From: Legionella sp.
GTDB taxonomy: Bacteria > Pseudomonadota > Gammaproteobacteria > Legionellales > Legionellaceae
Assembly (NCBI GenBank): GCA_030158115.1
Contig: JAOATK010000017.1
Span: forward strand, 1 to 61,916
Direction: 5' to 3'
DNA: 61,916 nucleotides
Shown here: positions 38,281 through 47,086 of the stretch, piece after piece
Layout: each line of letters opens with the position of its first letter
Numbering within the stretch: the first letter of the stretch is position 1
The notes under the pieces: generated by a model
Told to the model about the DNA's origin: nothing
Databases searched by the model: none
What the model saw: only the letters and a program-made list of their open reading frames with translations
Translations under genes and position numbers: made by a program

Positions 38281-38952
38281 ATGAAGAAGACCATACTTTG
38301 GGGTGCGCTGTTGACGTTGATGAGCACACCTGTGCTTGCTGACGTGACACAACCGGTAGCTCCAGGAACTACTCCTGGTGCGATGGTACCTTCGATGAGT
38401 CCACCACCAACACAAGCCTTACCTAGCGTACAACCAGCTCAACCGGCTGCAAACGTAGTCATTAATTGTGATTATAAAATTCCTTCTCAAACCAAGGTCA
38501 TTGATCAATCAGTGATATTATCCTGGTCACAACAAGCGGTTATACAAGCCTTTACTTTTAATCCAGATACCCTAGATGCGCAAATGCAACAACTACAGGC
38601 TTGTTTTACAGAACAAGGCTGGTCTGGATTTAATAATGCCCTTCAAAAATCAGGTAACCTTGATGCGATTAAATCCCAAAAGCTCAATGTTAGCAGCCAA
38701 ATGGAAGGATCAGCATTTGTTACTGAGGCGAAAGACTCACAATGGAAAGTAACCTTACCCTTAACAGTGATTTATCAGAATGATAAAGAGAAGGTTAATC
38801 AGTTATTAAGTGTGAATTTAGTTGTCACTCGTAAACCAACTGGGGATTTAGGTATTACTCAGATGATTGCAACACCTCGTGGCTCAGTGACCACGCAAAG
38901 TCCAGCCCAACCTGCAGCGACTGCTCCTGCGGTTGTTGAGAAACCACAGTAG
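38281..38952 (+). CDS. Secreted IcmL/DotI-like protein
   Basis: A 223-aa protein with a cleavable signal peptide (1-20, ending VLA), a Pro/Thr/Gln-rich linker (about 22-60) and a C-terminal domain that follows the DotI/IcmL/TraM periplasmic pattern: SWSQQAVIQAFTFNP, CFTEQGWSGFNNALQKSGNL, WKVTLPLTVIYQN and LGITQMIATPR. Unlike IcmL itself it lacks a membrane anchor. Such stand-alone IcmL-like genes are common in Legionella and are not proven parts of the type IV machine. It begins 18 bases after hutG, probably co-transcribed. Confidence 0.82.
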   Translation: MKKTILWGALLTLMSTPVLADVTQPVAPGTTPGAMVPSMSPPPTQALPSVQPAQPAANVVINCDYKIPSQTKVIDQSVILSWSQQAVIQAFTFNPDTLDAQMQQLQACFTEQGWSGFNNALQKSGNLDAIKSQKLNVSSQMEGSAFVTEAKDSQWKVTLPLTVIYQNDKEKVNQLLSVNLVVTRKPTGDLGITQMIATPRGSVTTQSPAQPAATAPAVVEKPQ

Positions 38953-38961
38953 TTTTTATAC

Positions 38962-38988
38962 ACCCTCTCCCGTCAACGGGGAGAGGGT
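38962..38988. terminator. Hairpin between convergent genes
   Basis: Strong 11-bp G/C-rich stem (ACCCTCTCCCG and CGGGGAGAGGGT, one extra G) with a TCAA loop, placed between the IcmL-like gene and the convergent L,D-transpeptidase gene. Only weak U-runs flank it. CCCTCTCCC palindromes are common intergenic repeats in proteobacteria, so it may be a repeat serving as a bidirectional terminator. Confidence 0.55.
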
Positions 38989-39014
38989 ATCAAAATACCT
39001 TACTTCCTTTTCCT

Positions 39015-39605
39015 TTAAGCATGACCAACGCCATTTTGATCAGGATAAGCCAAAATAATAACCTTAGTACCAAGAGTCATAAAGTTTTCATTTAACCACT
39101 TAGCAGCGCTTGGGAACACCCGAACACAACCATGGCTTGATGCTCGCTCAGGTACTTCATACGCTGCATGAATAGTAAATCCTTGATAGAAATACATACA
39201 ATAAGGCATTTTTGCTCCGCCATTTGTGTCTACAGGATATTCTCCAGAACGGCAACTAAGCCCTCTCTTGTTATATACTTTAAATGTACCGGTAACCGTT
39301 CGACATGATCTGGCTGAATTCTCTTCACAAACATCAACCCCAGCCGAGCCACCACCCGTCATCAAGCGATTACCTTCCTCATCATAAGCTGCCCAAGCAG
39401 AAACCTTGGGATCAAAGACAAATCGTTTTTCACCTGTTGCCTGAATTTTCATAGGGAAATAATTACGGCCCCGTTTATCTTTAGTGTAATGAATCGTGCG
39501 ATGCACATAACCGGCATCATCAGTAATTAAAGTAGACTCATCGTACTCAACACATGAAGTCAAACCAAGGCATAATAACAAACCTGCCCAAAACAACTTA
39601 TTCAT
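39015..39605 (-). CDS. L,D-transpeptidase (YkuD) lipoprotein, EnhA-like
   Basis: A 196-aa lipoprotein: signal peptide with lipobox LTSC (C18). The YkuD catalytic motif is ASSHGCVRVF (Cys near 160), with the upstream histidine in FTIHAAYE. The domain begins at about 60 (RFVFDPKVSAWAAYDEEG). It probably forms 3-3 cross-links or attaches proteins to peptidoglycan in the periplasm. It resembles the enhanced-entry EnhA proteins of L. pneumophila, which carry the same domain. Extra cysteine pairs (DVCEENSARSC and GLSCRSG) suggest disulfides. Confidence 0.88.
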   Translation of the reverse strand: MNKLFWAGLLLCLGLTSCVEYDESTLITDDAGYVHRTIHYTKDKRGRNYFPMKIQATGEKRFVFDPKVSAWAAYDEEGNRLMTGGGSAGVDVCEENSARSCRTVTGTFKVYNKRGLSCRSGEYPVDTNGGAKMPYCMYFYQGFTIHAAYEVPERASSHGCVRVFPSAAKWLNENFMTLGTKVIILAYPDQNGVGHA

Positions 39606-39701
39606 TTAAATTTCATCTCCTAAATTAAAAAATTAAGGTAACTACTCACCCCTACACGTCATCCATAGCGTAGCGAAAGATAAGGTGTGAGCAGTTACAA
39701 A

Positions 39702-41375
39702 TTAAGATCCTATTTTTCTATATTTAATGCGTGAAGGTCTATCTGCAGCATCACCCAAACGACGTTTTCTATCGGCTTCATAATCACTGTAATTTCCCTC
39801 AATAAAGGTAATTTGTGACTCGCCTTCAAACGCCATCAAATGAGTACAAATTCTATCTAAGAACCATCTATCATGCGAAATCACTACCGCACAACCAGGG
39901 AAATTCAAAATGGCATCTTCCAATGCACGCAGGGTCTCAACATCCAAATCATTACTAGGTTCGTCAAGTAATAAAACATTCGCACCACTTTTTAGCAGTT
40001 TTGCCAAATGCACACGATTACGCTCACCCCCTGACAATTGCGACATTTTCTTTTGCTGATCGGTGCCTTTAAAATTAAATCGCCCCACATACGCACGAGA
40101 AGGCATTTGATAATTACCTACTTGCATAATGTCATGGCCATCAGAAATTTCTTGCCATACTGATTTATTACCATCTAACTCATCGCGCATTTGATCCACA
40201 TAAGCCAATTTCACGGTATCACCAATACGAATGGAACCACTATCTGGTTCTTCCTGGCCTGTCACCATTTTCAAGAACGTGGACTTACCCGCACCATTAG
40301 GGCCAATAATTCCCAGCACCCCACCTTTAGGCAATTTAAAATCTAATTTATCAATTAAAATTCGATCACCAAATGATTTGCTGATTTGCTCACCCTCAAG
40401 CACTAAATCACCCAAACGCTCACCTGGTGGAATATATATCTCATTGGTTTCATTACGTTTTTGAAATTCTTTGGAATTCATTTCCTCAAACCGTGCTAAA
40501 CGCGCTTTGTTTTTTGCATGACGCCCTTTCGGTGAAGTACGTACCCACTCCAACTCAGCCTTAATAGACCGTTGATGTGAATCTTCTTGTTTCTTCTCCA
40601 TGTTTAAACGTTCTTCTTTTTGCTCAAGCCAAGAAGTATAATTACCTTTGTAAGGAATTCCTTCTCCACGATCTAATTCTAAAATCCACTCAGCTGCATT
40701 ATCCAAGAAATATCTATCATGGGTAATGGCAACTACTGTTCCTGGGAAACTCTCAAGATAGTGCTCAAGCCAGGCAACAGATTCTGCATCTAAATGGTTG
40801 GTTGGTTCATCAAGCAATAACATGTCTGGGTTAGAAAGTAACAAACGGCATAGCGCAACACGACGACGCTCCCCTCCTGATAATTTACCAATCAAAGCAT
40901 CCCATTCAGGCAATCTTAAGGCATCGGCTGCAACGTCTAATTTCCTATCTAAATCCCAGCCACCACCAGCTTCAATCTCATGTTGCAACTCACCCTGCTC
41001 TGCAAGCAAGGTATTCATTTCATCATCGCTCATAGGCTCTGCAAAACGCATGCTGATTTCATCAAAACGTTTCAACTTATCTTTCATTTCAACAACCGCT
41101 TCCTCAACCACTTCGCGAACGGTTTTTTCAAGATCAAGCTGAGGTTCTTGTTCCAAATAGCCAATTTTAATCCCAGGTTGAGGACGAGCTTCGCCTTCAT
41201 ACTGTTTATCAACACCCGCCATAATACGTAGCAAGGTGGATTTACCGGAACCATTTAAACCCAAGACCCCAATTTTTGCACCGGGATAAAAGCTTAATGA
41301 AATATTTTTTAGAATAAATCGTTGATTTTCAACAATTTTACTCACACGATTCATGGTAAAAATATACTGTGACAT
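39702..41375 (-). CDS. ettA: Energy-dependent translational throttle protein EttA (ABC-F)
   Basis: Ribosome-associated ABC-F ATPase that gates early elongation according to the ATP/ADP ratio. 557 aa, the family's length. Two nucleotide-binding domains: Walker A GLNGSGKSTLLR (near 40-51) and GPNGAGKSTFLK (near 360-371); signatures LSGGERRRVAL and LSGGERNRVHLAKLL; Walker B LLLDEPTNHLDAESVAWLE and LLLDEPSNDLDVETLRALE. The ASWLEQKEERL arm region between domains is present. The upstream kbl-tdh pair is on the same strand 29 bases away. Confidence 0.95.
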   Translation of the reverse strand: MSQYIFTMNRVSKIVENQRFILKNISLSFYPGAKIGVLGLNGSGKSTLLRIMAGVDKQYEGEARPQPGIKIGYLEQEPQLDLEKTVREVVEEAVVEMKDKLKRFDEISMRFAEPMSDDEMNTLLAEQGELQHEIEAGGGWDLDRKLDVAADALRLPEWDALIGKLSGGERRRVALCRLLLSNPDMLLLDEPTNHLDAESVAWLEHYLESFPGTVVAITHDRYFLDNAAEWILELDRGEGIPYKGNYTSWLEQKEERLNMEKKQEDSHQRSIKAELEWVRTSPKGRHAKNKARLARFEEMNSKEFQKRNETNEIYIPPGERLGDLVLEGEQISKSFGDRILIDKLDFKLPKGGVLGIIGPNGAGKSTFLKMVTGQEEPDSGSIRIGDTVKLAYVDQMRDELDGNKSVWQEISDGHDIMQVGNYQMPSRAYVGRFNFKGTDQQKKMSQLSGGERNRVHLAKLLKSGANVLLLDEPSNDLDVETLRALEDAILNFPGCAVVISHDRWFLDRICTHLMAFEGESQITFIEGNYSDYEADRKRRLGDAADRPSRIKYRKIGS

Positions 41376-41404
41376 ATCTACTCCATCTTTTTATATCTGT
41401 TGCA

Positions 41405-42430
41405 TTAAGACCAATCTAAGATCACTTTTCCAGATTGACCTGATGCCATAATTTCAAATGCTTCCTGATAGTCATCCACCCGAAAATGGTGTGTGGTGAC
41501 TGGCGAAAGATCTAAACCGCTTTGTAACATAGCAATCATTTTATACCAGGTCTCAAACATTTCTCGACCATAAACACCTTTAATGATTAAGCCTTTAAAA
41601 ATAACCTGATTCCAATCAATCGCTGTTTCTTTAGGCGGAATACCTAATATCGCCACATGCCCACCATGAGTCATCGCATTCATCATTGAATTTAAAGCCA
41701 TGGGATTACCGGACATTTCAAGACCCACGTCAAAGCCTTCTAGCATACCTAATTCAGAAATAACATCCGACAGTTGTTCATGTTTCACATTGACTGCGCG
41801 GGTAACACCCATTTTTCGTGCTAGTTCAAGACGGTACTCATTCACATCCGTGATAACCACATGACGCGCGCCAATATGACGTACTATCGCTGCTGCCATA
41901 ATGCCAATTGGGCCTGCACCAGTGATTAATACATCCTCACCCACCACATCAAAAGACAAGGCACAATGAGCCGCGTTCCCGTAGGGATCAAAAATAGCTG
42001 CTTGATCGTCCGTAATATTATCAGGAAGAAGAATAACATTCGAAGCTGGAATCGATAAATATTCAGCAAAGCAACCAGGGCGATTCACACCAACACCTAA
42101 GGTGTTACGACAAAGATGACGTTTTCCAGCACGACAATTTCGGCAATAACCACAGGTTAAATGACCCTCGCCTGAAACACGTTGCCCCACACTAAAACCC
42201 TGAACCTCTTGACCTACTGCAGCAATTTCCCCAACGAATTCATGCCCAACAGTCATAGGGACAGGAATCGTTGCTTGTGCCCAATCATCCCAAGAATAAA
42301 TGTGAATGTCCGTGCCACAAATCGCTGTTTTTTTAATTTTAATTAAGACATCATTGACCCCATATTCAGGAACAACAACATCTTCCATCCAAATACCAGG
42401 TTCTCTTTTTGCTTTAACTAACGATTTCAT
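41405..42430 (-). CDS. tdh: L-threonine 3-dehydrogenase
   Basis: Zinc- and NAD-dependent oxidation of threonine to 2-amino-3-ketobutyrate. 341 aa, exact family length. The catalytic zinc site is [14 protein letters not shown] and [12 protein letters not shown], and the structural zinc cysteines are [15 protein letters not shown]. The NAD loop is [13 protein letters not shown] and the ending is [16 protein letters not shown]. It lies 17 bases after kbl, forming the usual two-step threonine-to-glycine operon. Confidence 0.97.
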   Translation of the reverse strand: MKSLVKAKREPGIWMEDVVVPEYGVNDVLIKIKKTAICGTDIHIYSWDDWAQATIPVPMTVGHEFVGEIAAVGQEVQGFSVGQRVSGEGHLTCGYCRNCRAGKRHLCRNTLGVGVNRPGCFAEYLSIPASNVILLPDNITDDQAAIFDPYGNAAHCALSFDVVGEDVLITGAGPIGIMAAAIVRHIGARHVVITDVNEYRLELARKMGVTRAVNVKHEQLSDVISELGMLEGFDVGLEMSGNPMALNSMMNAMTHGGHVAILGIPPKETAIDWNQVIFKGLIIKGVYGREMFETWYKMIAMLQSGLDLSPVTTHHFRVDDYQEAFEIMASGQSGKVILDWS

Positions 42431-42447
42431 TAAGTTACCTCAAGTTT

Positions 42448-43632
42448 CTAAATAATAGAAAATTCTTTACCTACCATTTCAAATGCCGTAATTGCTTTAT
42501 CTAAATGATGTAATTCATGGGCTGCTGACATTTGCGTACGAATCCGCGCCAACCCTTTAGGTACAACAGGATAAGAAAATCCAACCACATAAATACCCAA
42601 TTCTAATAAACGACTCGCCATACGCCCGGCTAAGCTTGCATCGCCTAGCATCACTGGAATAATCGCATGCTCACCAGGAATTAATTTAAACCCAAGATCT
42701 GCCATCCCTTCACGGAAATAACGACTGTTATGCTTTAATTTCGTAGCCAAATGATTGCTTTTCATCAGGCCATCTAATACGAGACAGGAAGTATGCGCGA
42801 TGATAGGGGCTAATGTATTTGAAAATAAATAGGGCCTGGAACGTTGACGCAACCAATCAACAATGGCTGCATTGGCTGTAGTATAGCCACCAGATGCGCC
42901 TCCTAAAGCCTTACCTAACGTACCTGTAATAATATCAATGCGATCACTTACGCCAAAATGTTCAGGGGTTCCACGGCCTGTTTCCCCCATAAACCCTACT
43001 GCATGTGAATCATCTACCATAACCATTGCATCGTATTTATCAGCTAAGTCACAAATGGCTGGCAGATTAGCCAAGATCCCATCCATAGAAAAAACACCAT
43101 CCGTAGCAATCAACCGAAAGCGCGCGCCCTGCGCTGCTTTAAGTTGTTCTTCCAAGGCACTCATGTCGTTATTCGCATAACGATACCGCGCGGCTTTACA
43201 TAAACGTACACCATCAATAATACTGGCATGATTTAATACATCGCTAATAATGGCGTCTTCTTCACCTAATAAAGTTTCAAACAGTCCGGTGTTTGCATCA
43301 AAACAGGAAGAATATAATATAGTATCTTCTTTGCCTAAAAATTGACTAATTTTTTGTTCAAGGTGCTTATGGGGCGTTTGAGTTCCACAAATAAATCGAA
43401 CGGAAGCCATTCCATAACCATATTCCGCCAGTGCTTTTTGTCCTTCAGCAATTAATTGAGGGTCATTGGCTAAGCCTAGATAATTATTAGCGCACAAATT
43501 AATAACTTCTTTATGGTTAACTGTGATATCCGCTTGCTGTTGACTTTCAATCACGCGTTCCGATTTATATAGACCTTCGGTTTTGAGTGTTGCCAATTCC
43601 GTCTGTAAAAAATCAATAAACCGCTCAAACAC
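42448..43632 (-). CDS. kbl: 2-amino-3-ketobutyrate CoA ligase (glycine C-acetyltransferase)
   Basis: PLP alpha-oxoamine synthase that splits 2-amino-3-ketobutyrate with CoA into glycine and acetyl-CoA. 394 aa. The PLP lysine lies in [15 protein letters not shown] (near 243). [20 protein letters not shown] and [20 protein letters not shown] are all present. First gene of kbl-tdh; together they turn threonine into acetyl-CoA and glycine, fitting an organism that lives on amino acids. Confidence 0.97.
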   Translation of the reverse strand: MFERFIDFLQTELATLKTEGLYKSERVIESQQQADITVNHKEVINLCANNYLGLANDPQLIAEGQKALAEYGYGMASVRFICGTQTPHKHLEQKISQFLGKEDTILYSSCFDANTGLFETLLGEEDAIISDVLNHASIIDGVRLCKAARYRYANNDMSALEEQLKAAQGARFRLIATDGVFSMDGILANLPAICDLADKYDAMVMVDDSHAVGFMGETGRGTPEHFGVSDRIDIITGTLGKALGGASGGYTTANAAIVDWLRQRSRPYLFSNTLAPIIAHTSCLVLDGLMKSNHLATKLKHNSRYFREGMADLGFKLIPGEHAIIPVMLGDASLAGRMASRLLELGIYVVGFSYPVVPKGLARIRTQMSAAHELHHLDKAITAFEMVGKEFSII

Positions 43633-43753
43633 AGCCCTCTCCTATAAATTAAATTGCAATAAAGTGGCGGATCATAACAAACTTTAAACACAGTCACCAT
43701 GAAATTAAGGTTTTGAACATTATTTCTTAGCGCATGAGTTGTTTTTTTGCTAA

Positions 43754-43794
43754 ACTGCGCGCGGCCAAAACTTTACTTTGTGGCCCCACGCAGT
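43754..43794. repeat. Palindrome, CACAAA/TTTGTG family, second copy
   Basis: Imperfect inverted repeat with outer arms ACTGCG and CGCAGT and inner arms GGCCAAAA and TTTGTGGCC around CTTTAC. It resembles the palindrome at 1634-1677 in organisation and in the TTTGTG half. It lies between divergent kbl and pcm, where it could overlap promoter regions. Confidence 0.5.
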
Positions 43795-43849
43795 ATAAGA
43801 TTGTCCCAAAGTTTTTATCCACCTAAAAATAATTAATACGGTAGAGCAC

Positions 43850-44503
43850 ATGAGTTATCAAAATGCACGCACGAACATGGTCAAGCAACAGTTAAGAACT
43901 GGTGATGTTTTAAATGAATCGATCCTAAGTTTGTATCATTTAATTCCAAGACATGAGTTTGTTCCTGAGAAATACATGGATTTTGCGTATTCAGACATGC
44001 AAATTCCACTCGGACATGATCAACGTATGCTAACTCCTTTGGAAGAAGGAAAAATTCTGCAAGCATTAAAGCTTACAGGCAATGAAACCGTTTTAGAGAT
44101 CGGTACTGGCAGTGGTTTTTTCACAGCTCTGTTAAGCAAGTTATGTAAAAAAGTAATTAGCGTTGATTATTATGCTGAATTTACCACTAATGCCGCGCGT
44201 AAATTACAAGCGCATGGATGCCATAATGTGGAATTAATTACCGGTGATGGCAGTCAAGGTTGGTTAGAACAAGCCCCTTACGATGTAGTTCTTTTTACAG
44301 GTGCTTTAACTGAACTAAATGAATCGCATTTTTTACAAATATTACCAGGTGGTAAATTATTTGTTATTGAAGGCAGGCCTCCTGTCATGCAAGCTCAACT
44401 GTATGAATTAGATCATAAAGACACATGGACCCAATCTCTAATTTTCGAAACCAATATTCCTTTACTTATCGATAAACTAAAACCTAAGGTATTTGTATTT
44501 TAG
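43850..44503 (+). CDS. Protein-L-isoaspartate O-methyltransferase family protein
   Basis: A 217-aa SAM-dependent methyltransferase of the Pcm family, which repairs isoaspartyl residues. It starts MSYQNARTNMVKQQLRTGDVLNESIL; the region IPRHEFVP, the SAM loop VLEIGTGSGFFTALLSKL (near 81-98) and ITGDGSQGWLEQAPYDVVLFTGAL are family-like. The canonical acceptor segment is weakly conserved, so it may be a Pcm-like paralog. In Legionella and relatives it precedes tolC; here a CGTCAT-type repeat separates the two. Confidence 0.88.
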   Translation: MSYQNARTNMVKQQLRTGDVLNESILSLYHLIPRHEFVPEKYMDFAYSDMQIPLGHDQRMLTPLEEGKILQALKLTGNETVLEIGTGSGFFTALLSKLCKKVISVDYYAEFTTNAARKLQAHGCHNVELITGDGSQGWLEQAPYDVVLFTGALTELNESHFLQILPGGKLFVIEGRPPVMQAQLYELDHKDTWTQSLIFETNIPLLIDKLKPKVFVF

Positions 44504-44537
44504 GATGATGCTTGTCCCAAATTTTAAAAAAGAATTC

Positions 44538-44605
44538 CGTCATCCCGAACGTTAGTGAAGGATCTCTCAAGTTTCAGGAGATGTCTTGCAAAGCTCGACA
44601 TGACG
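44538..44605. repeat. CGTCATCCCGAACG-type palindromic repeat
   Basis: A 68-bp element with ends CGTCAT and ATGACG, with GGATCTCTC and GGAGATGTC as inner arms. This GTCATCCCGAACG...GGATCT pattern is a widespread palindromic repeat in bacteria. It lies between pcm and tolC and supplies a spurious open frame that artificially lengthens TolC at its N-terminus. Confidence 0.65.
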
Positions 44606-44631
44606 TACTCCAGTACTGGGTGAATGTTATA

Positions 44632-46008
44632 ATGAAAAAATGGCTGATCTGTTCTCTCATAGCCTTAGGTCTATCTTCTTATTCCTATGCAACGGATCTC
44701 ATCGACATCTATGAACAAGCACTTGAAAATGACACCATTTTCAAAAATGCTTATGACACCTATATGGCAAACAAAGAGGCCGTTCCTCAGGCTCGAGCAG
44801 CTTTACTTCCTCAAGTTACTCTTGGAGGCCAAGCAGGTCGCAATCTTTTTCATTTACAAAGTCAGTCTATATTTGACATTCCAGATGCTCATTACTACTC
44901 TACAACCTGGCAAATTACCGCTTCCCAAGCCTTATTTAATTATGAATCATGGGCTAATGTTCAACAAGCAAAAGCATCGGTAAAAGCTGCGCAAGCCGTG
45001 TTTAATGATTCAGCACAAGATTTAATTCTCAGAACTGCTAAGGCTTATTTTAATGTACTGTACGCACAAGATACTTTAAATTTTGCAGAGGCGAAAAAAC
45101 GGGCTAACAAACGCCAGTATGATCAAGCAGAACAACGCTTTCAAGTAGGGTTAGATACAATGACCTCTGTTTACGAAGCAAAGGCTGCTTATGATCAATC
45201 CATAGCTACTGTCATTGCCTCACAAAACAATAAAACGAATCAGTATGAAAATCTGCGAAAATTAACTGATCATGTGTATGAGTCTCTAGCACCTCTACGA
45301 GATAATAAAATTCCCTTAGTAAAACCCGAACCCAATAATGCAGATAATTGGGTGGATACTGGTTTAAAACAAAATTACAAATTATTTGCTGCAAAATATA
45401 ATCTTGAGGCCGCACGTGACAACGTCAAGGCGCTTTCCGCGGGAAATTGGCCTATTTTGTCTTTGCAAGGCAATACAACCGATGTGACTAACTACTTACG
45501 TCAAGACAAAAATCCTCTACTTCCTGAAAATCAACGACAAGCAAACATTGCACTTGCCTTAAATTTTCCTGTTTTTCAAGGAGGCTTAGTTCGCTCCCAA
45601 ACACGACAGGCTAAATATAGCTTTCGAGCGAGCAGCGAAGAAATGGAGCGCATCTACCGCGATGTAGTAGTAAACAGTCGTATTGCTTTTAACACGATAA
45701 CTGATGGAATAAGTAAGGTAAAAGCCGACAGACAAACTATTATGTCTCAACAAAAATCCTTACAAAGTACTGAGGCCCAATTTGAAGTCGGTACCCGAAC
45801 GATGGTTGACGTGGTCAATGCACAGCAACGACTGTTTGAAGCACAAGAACAATTAGCGAATGATCAATACGGTTTAATCAATGCGGTTTTAACTTTAAAA
45901 TATCTCGCTGGTACATTAAATGTAAATGACCTGGAATTGGTCAATTCATGGCTAGCAACTACGCGCGTAAACGGATATCCTGCTGTTGCCAACACTGCTA
46001 CTAAATAA
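44632..46008 (+). CDS. tolC: TolC-family outer-membrane efflux channel
   Basis: Outer-membrane channel for type I secretion and tripartite pumps. 458 aa from the ATG at 44632, which starts a clear signal peptide (MKKWLICSLIALGLSSYSYA) preceded by GGGTGA; the open frame extends back to 44512 through a repeat. Two outer-membrane-factor repeats are visible: DLIDIYEQALENDTIFKNA and DLILRTAKAYFNVLYAQDTL, then the matching half with NIALALNFPVFQGG and FEVGTRTMVDVVNAQQRLFEAQEQL. The upstream pcm-like gene and downstream ttcA are on the same strand. It may partner the RND pump at 23.8-28.2 kb. Confidence 0.93.
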   Translation: MKKWLICSLIALGLSSYSYATDLIDIYEQALENDTIFKNAYDTYMANKEAVPQARAALLPQVTLGGQAGRNLFHLQSQSIFDIPDAHYYSTTWQITASQALFNYESWANVQQAKASVKAAQAVFNDSAQDLILRTAKAYFNVLYAQDTLNFAEAKKRANKRQYDQAEQRFQVGLDTMTSVYEAKAAYDQSIATVIASQNNKTNQYENLRKLTDHVYESLAPLRDNKIPLVKPEPNNADNWVDTGLKQNYKLFAAKYNLEAARDNVKALSAGNWPILSLQGNTTDVTNYLRQDKNPLLPENQRQANIALALNFPVFQGGLVRSQTRQAKYSFRASSEEMERIYRDVVVNSRIAFNTITDGISKVKADRQTIMSQQKSLQSTEAQFEVGTRTMVDVVNAQQRLFEAQEQLANDQYGLINAVLTLKYLAGTLNVNDLELVNSWLATTRVNGYPAVANTATK

Positions 46009-46021
46009 TTAAGGTTTTATC

Positions 46022-46861
46022 ATGCACAATCCAACTAAAGTCGAAAAAAAATTATTGCATTATACAGGCAAAGCAATTGCAGATTTTAATATGATTCAGC
46101 GCGGTGACCGCGTGATGGTCTGTTTATCGGGAGGCAAAGACTCCTTTACTTTGCTAACTATTTTGGATCAATTGCGCCGTCGCTCAGGCAATAAATTTGA
46201 AATTTTTTCCTTTACTCTCGATCAAGCACAGCCAGGCTGGGAGGATTCTGCTTTACGTCAATGGCTTGATGAGCGCTCCATTCAGCATGAAATCTTAACT
46301 CGAGATACTTACAGTATTGTTAAAGAGAAAATCCCCGAGGGTAAAACCTACTGCTCTTTATGCTCTCGCTTACGTCGTGGTATTATTTACCGTTATGCAG
46401 AAGAAAATGGCTATAATAAAATTGCCTTAGGTCATCATCGCGATGATTTGATTCGCACTCTAATGATGTCTATTTTATACAATGGTGATTTACGCTCTAT
46501 GCCACCTAAATTACTGAGCGATAATAAAAAACACATTGTAATACGCCCCTTAAGTTATGCTCAGGAAAAAGACATTATCACTTTTGCAAACGAGCAAGCA
46601 TTCCCTATTATTCCTTGCACACTGTGTGGCTCTCAAGAAAATTTAATGCGTAAAAAAATCACCCGCTTAATTGATCAGCTGGCGGAAGAAAATCCTAAAG
46701 TTCCGAGTAACATTCTCCACGCATTGCAAAGCATTAAACCAAGTCAATTAATGGATCAAAACATGTGGAACTTTAGAAATCTGGAGCAAGAGTTACTCAC
46801 CGAGCAACCATTATCAACAGATGAAGTCTTTACAACAGATGAATTTGAAATAACTGATTAA
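46022..46861 (+). CDS. ttcA: tRNA 2-thiocytidine synthetase TtcA
   Basis: Thiolates cytidine 32 of tRNA using an Fe-S cluster and ATP. 279 aa. The PP-loop is [12 protein letters not shown] (near 34-45). Two cysteine pairs that hold the cluster are CSLC (near 117-120) and CTLC (near 200-203). [21 protein letters not shown] and SMPPKL are typical. It begins 13 bases after tolC and ends before a hairpin, so it may share the tolC transcript. Confidence 0.95.
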   Translation: MHNPTKVEKKLLHYTGKAIADFNMIQRGDRVMVCLSGGKDSFTLLTILDQLRRRSGNKFEIFSFTLDQAQPGWEDSALRQWLDERSIQHEILTRDTYSIVKEKIPEGKTYCSLCSRLRRGIIYRYAEENGYNKIALGHHRDDLIRTLMMSILYNGDLRSMPPKLLSDNKKHIVIRPLSYAQEKDIITFANEQAFPIIPCTLCGSQENLMRKKITRLIDQLAEENPKVPSNILHALQSIKPSQLMDQNMWNFRNLEQELLTEQPLSTDEVFTTDEFEITD

Positions 46862-46881
46862 CATAAAAGACTGTACGCCGC

Positions 46882-46910
46882 TTTACTGCCATTAAATTAA
46901 TGGCAGTAAA
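46882..46910 (+). terminator. Hairpin after ttcA
   Basis: Perfect 12-bp stem (TTTACTGCCATT and its complement) with an AAATT loop, 20 bases past the ttcA stop. No long U-run follows, so termination may be weak. It is positioned to separate ttcA from the SulP gene. Confidence 0.5.
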
Positions 46911-47086
46911 ACCTAGCTTTGATTCCACGCAATAAATTAACTTCCGCTAAGTTCTTAAAAATCTTAACAAAAAAGAAACATTTCTGTTACACTTCTGAAA
47001 CAAATTTGTTTTATTTCATGACACATTAGTCTAAAATAAAAGTAGTTTGTAAAAATACACACTAAGATTTAACTAGGAATTACACT

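Noticed and set aside
44512-44631. N-terminal extension of TolC from a TTG start
   Set aside because: The extension is a translated CGTCAT-type repeat; a good signal peptide starts at 44632.
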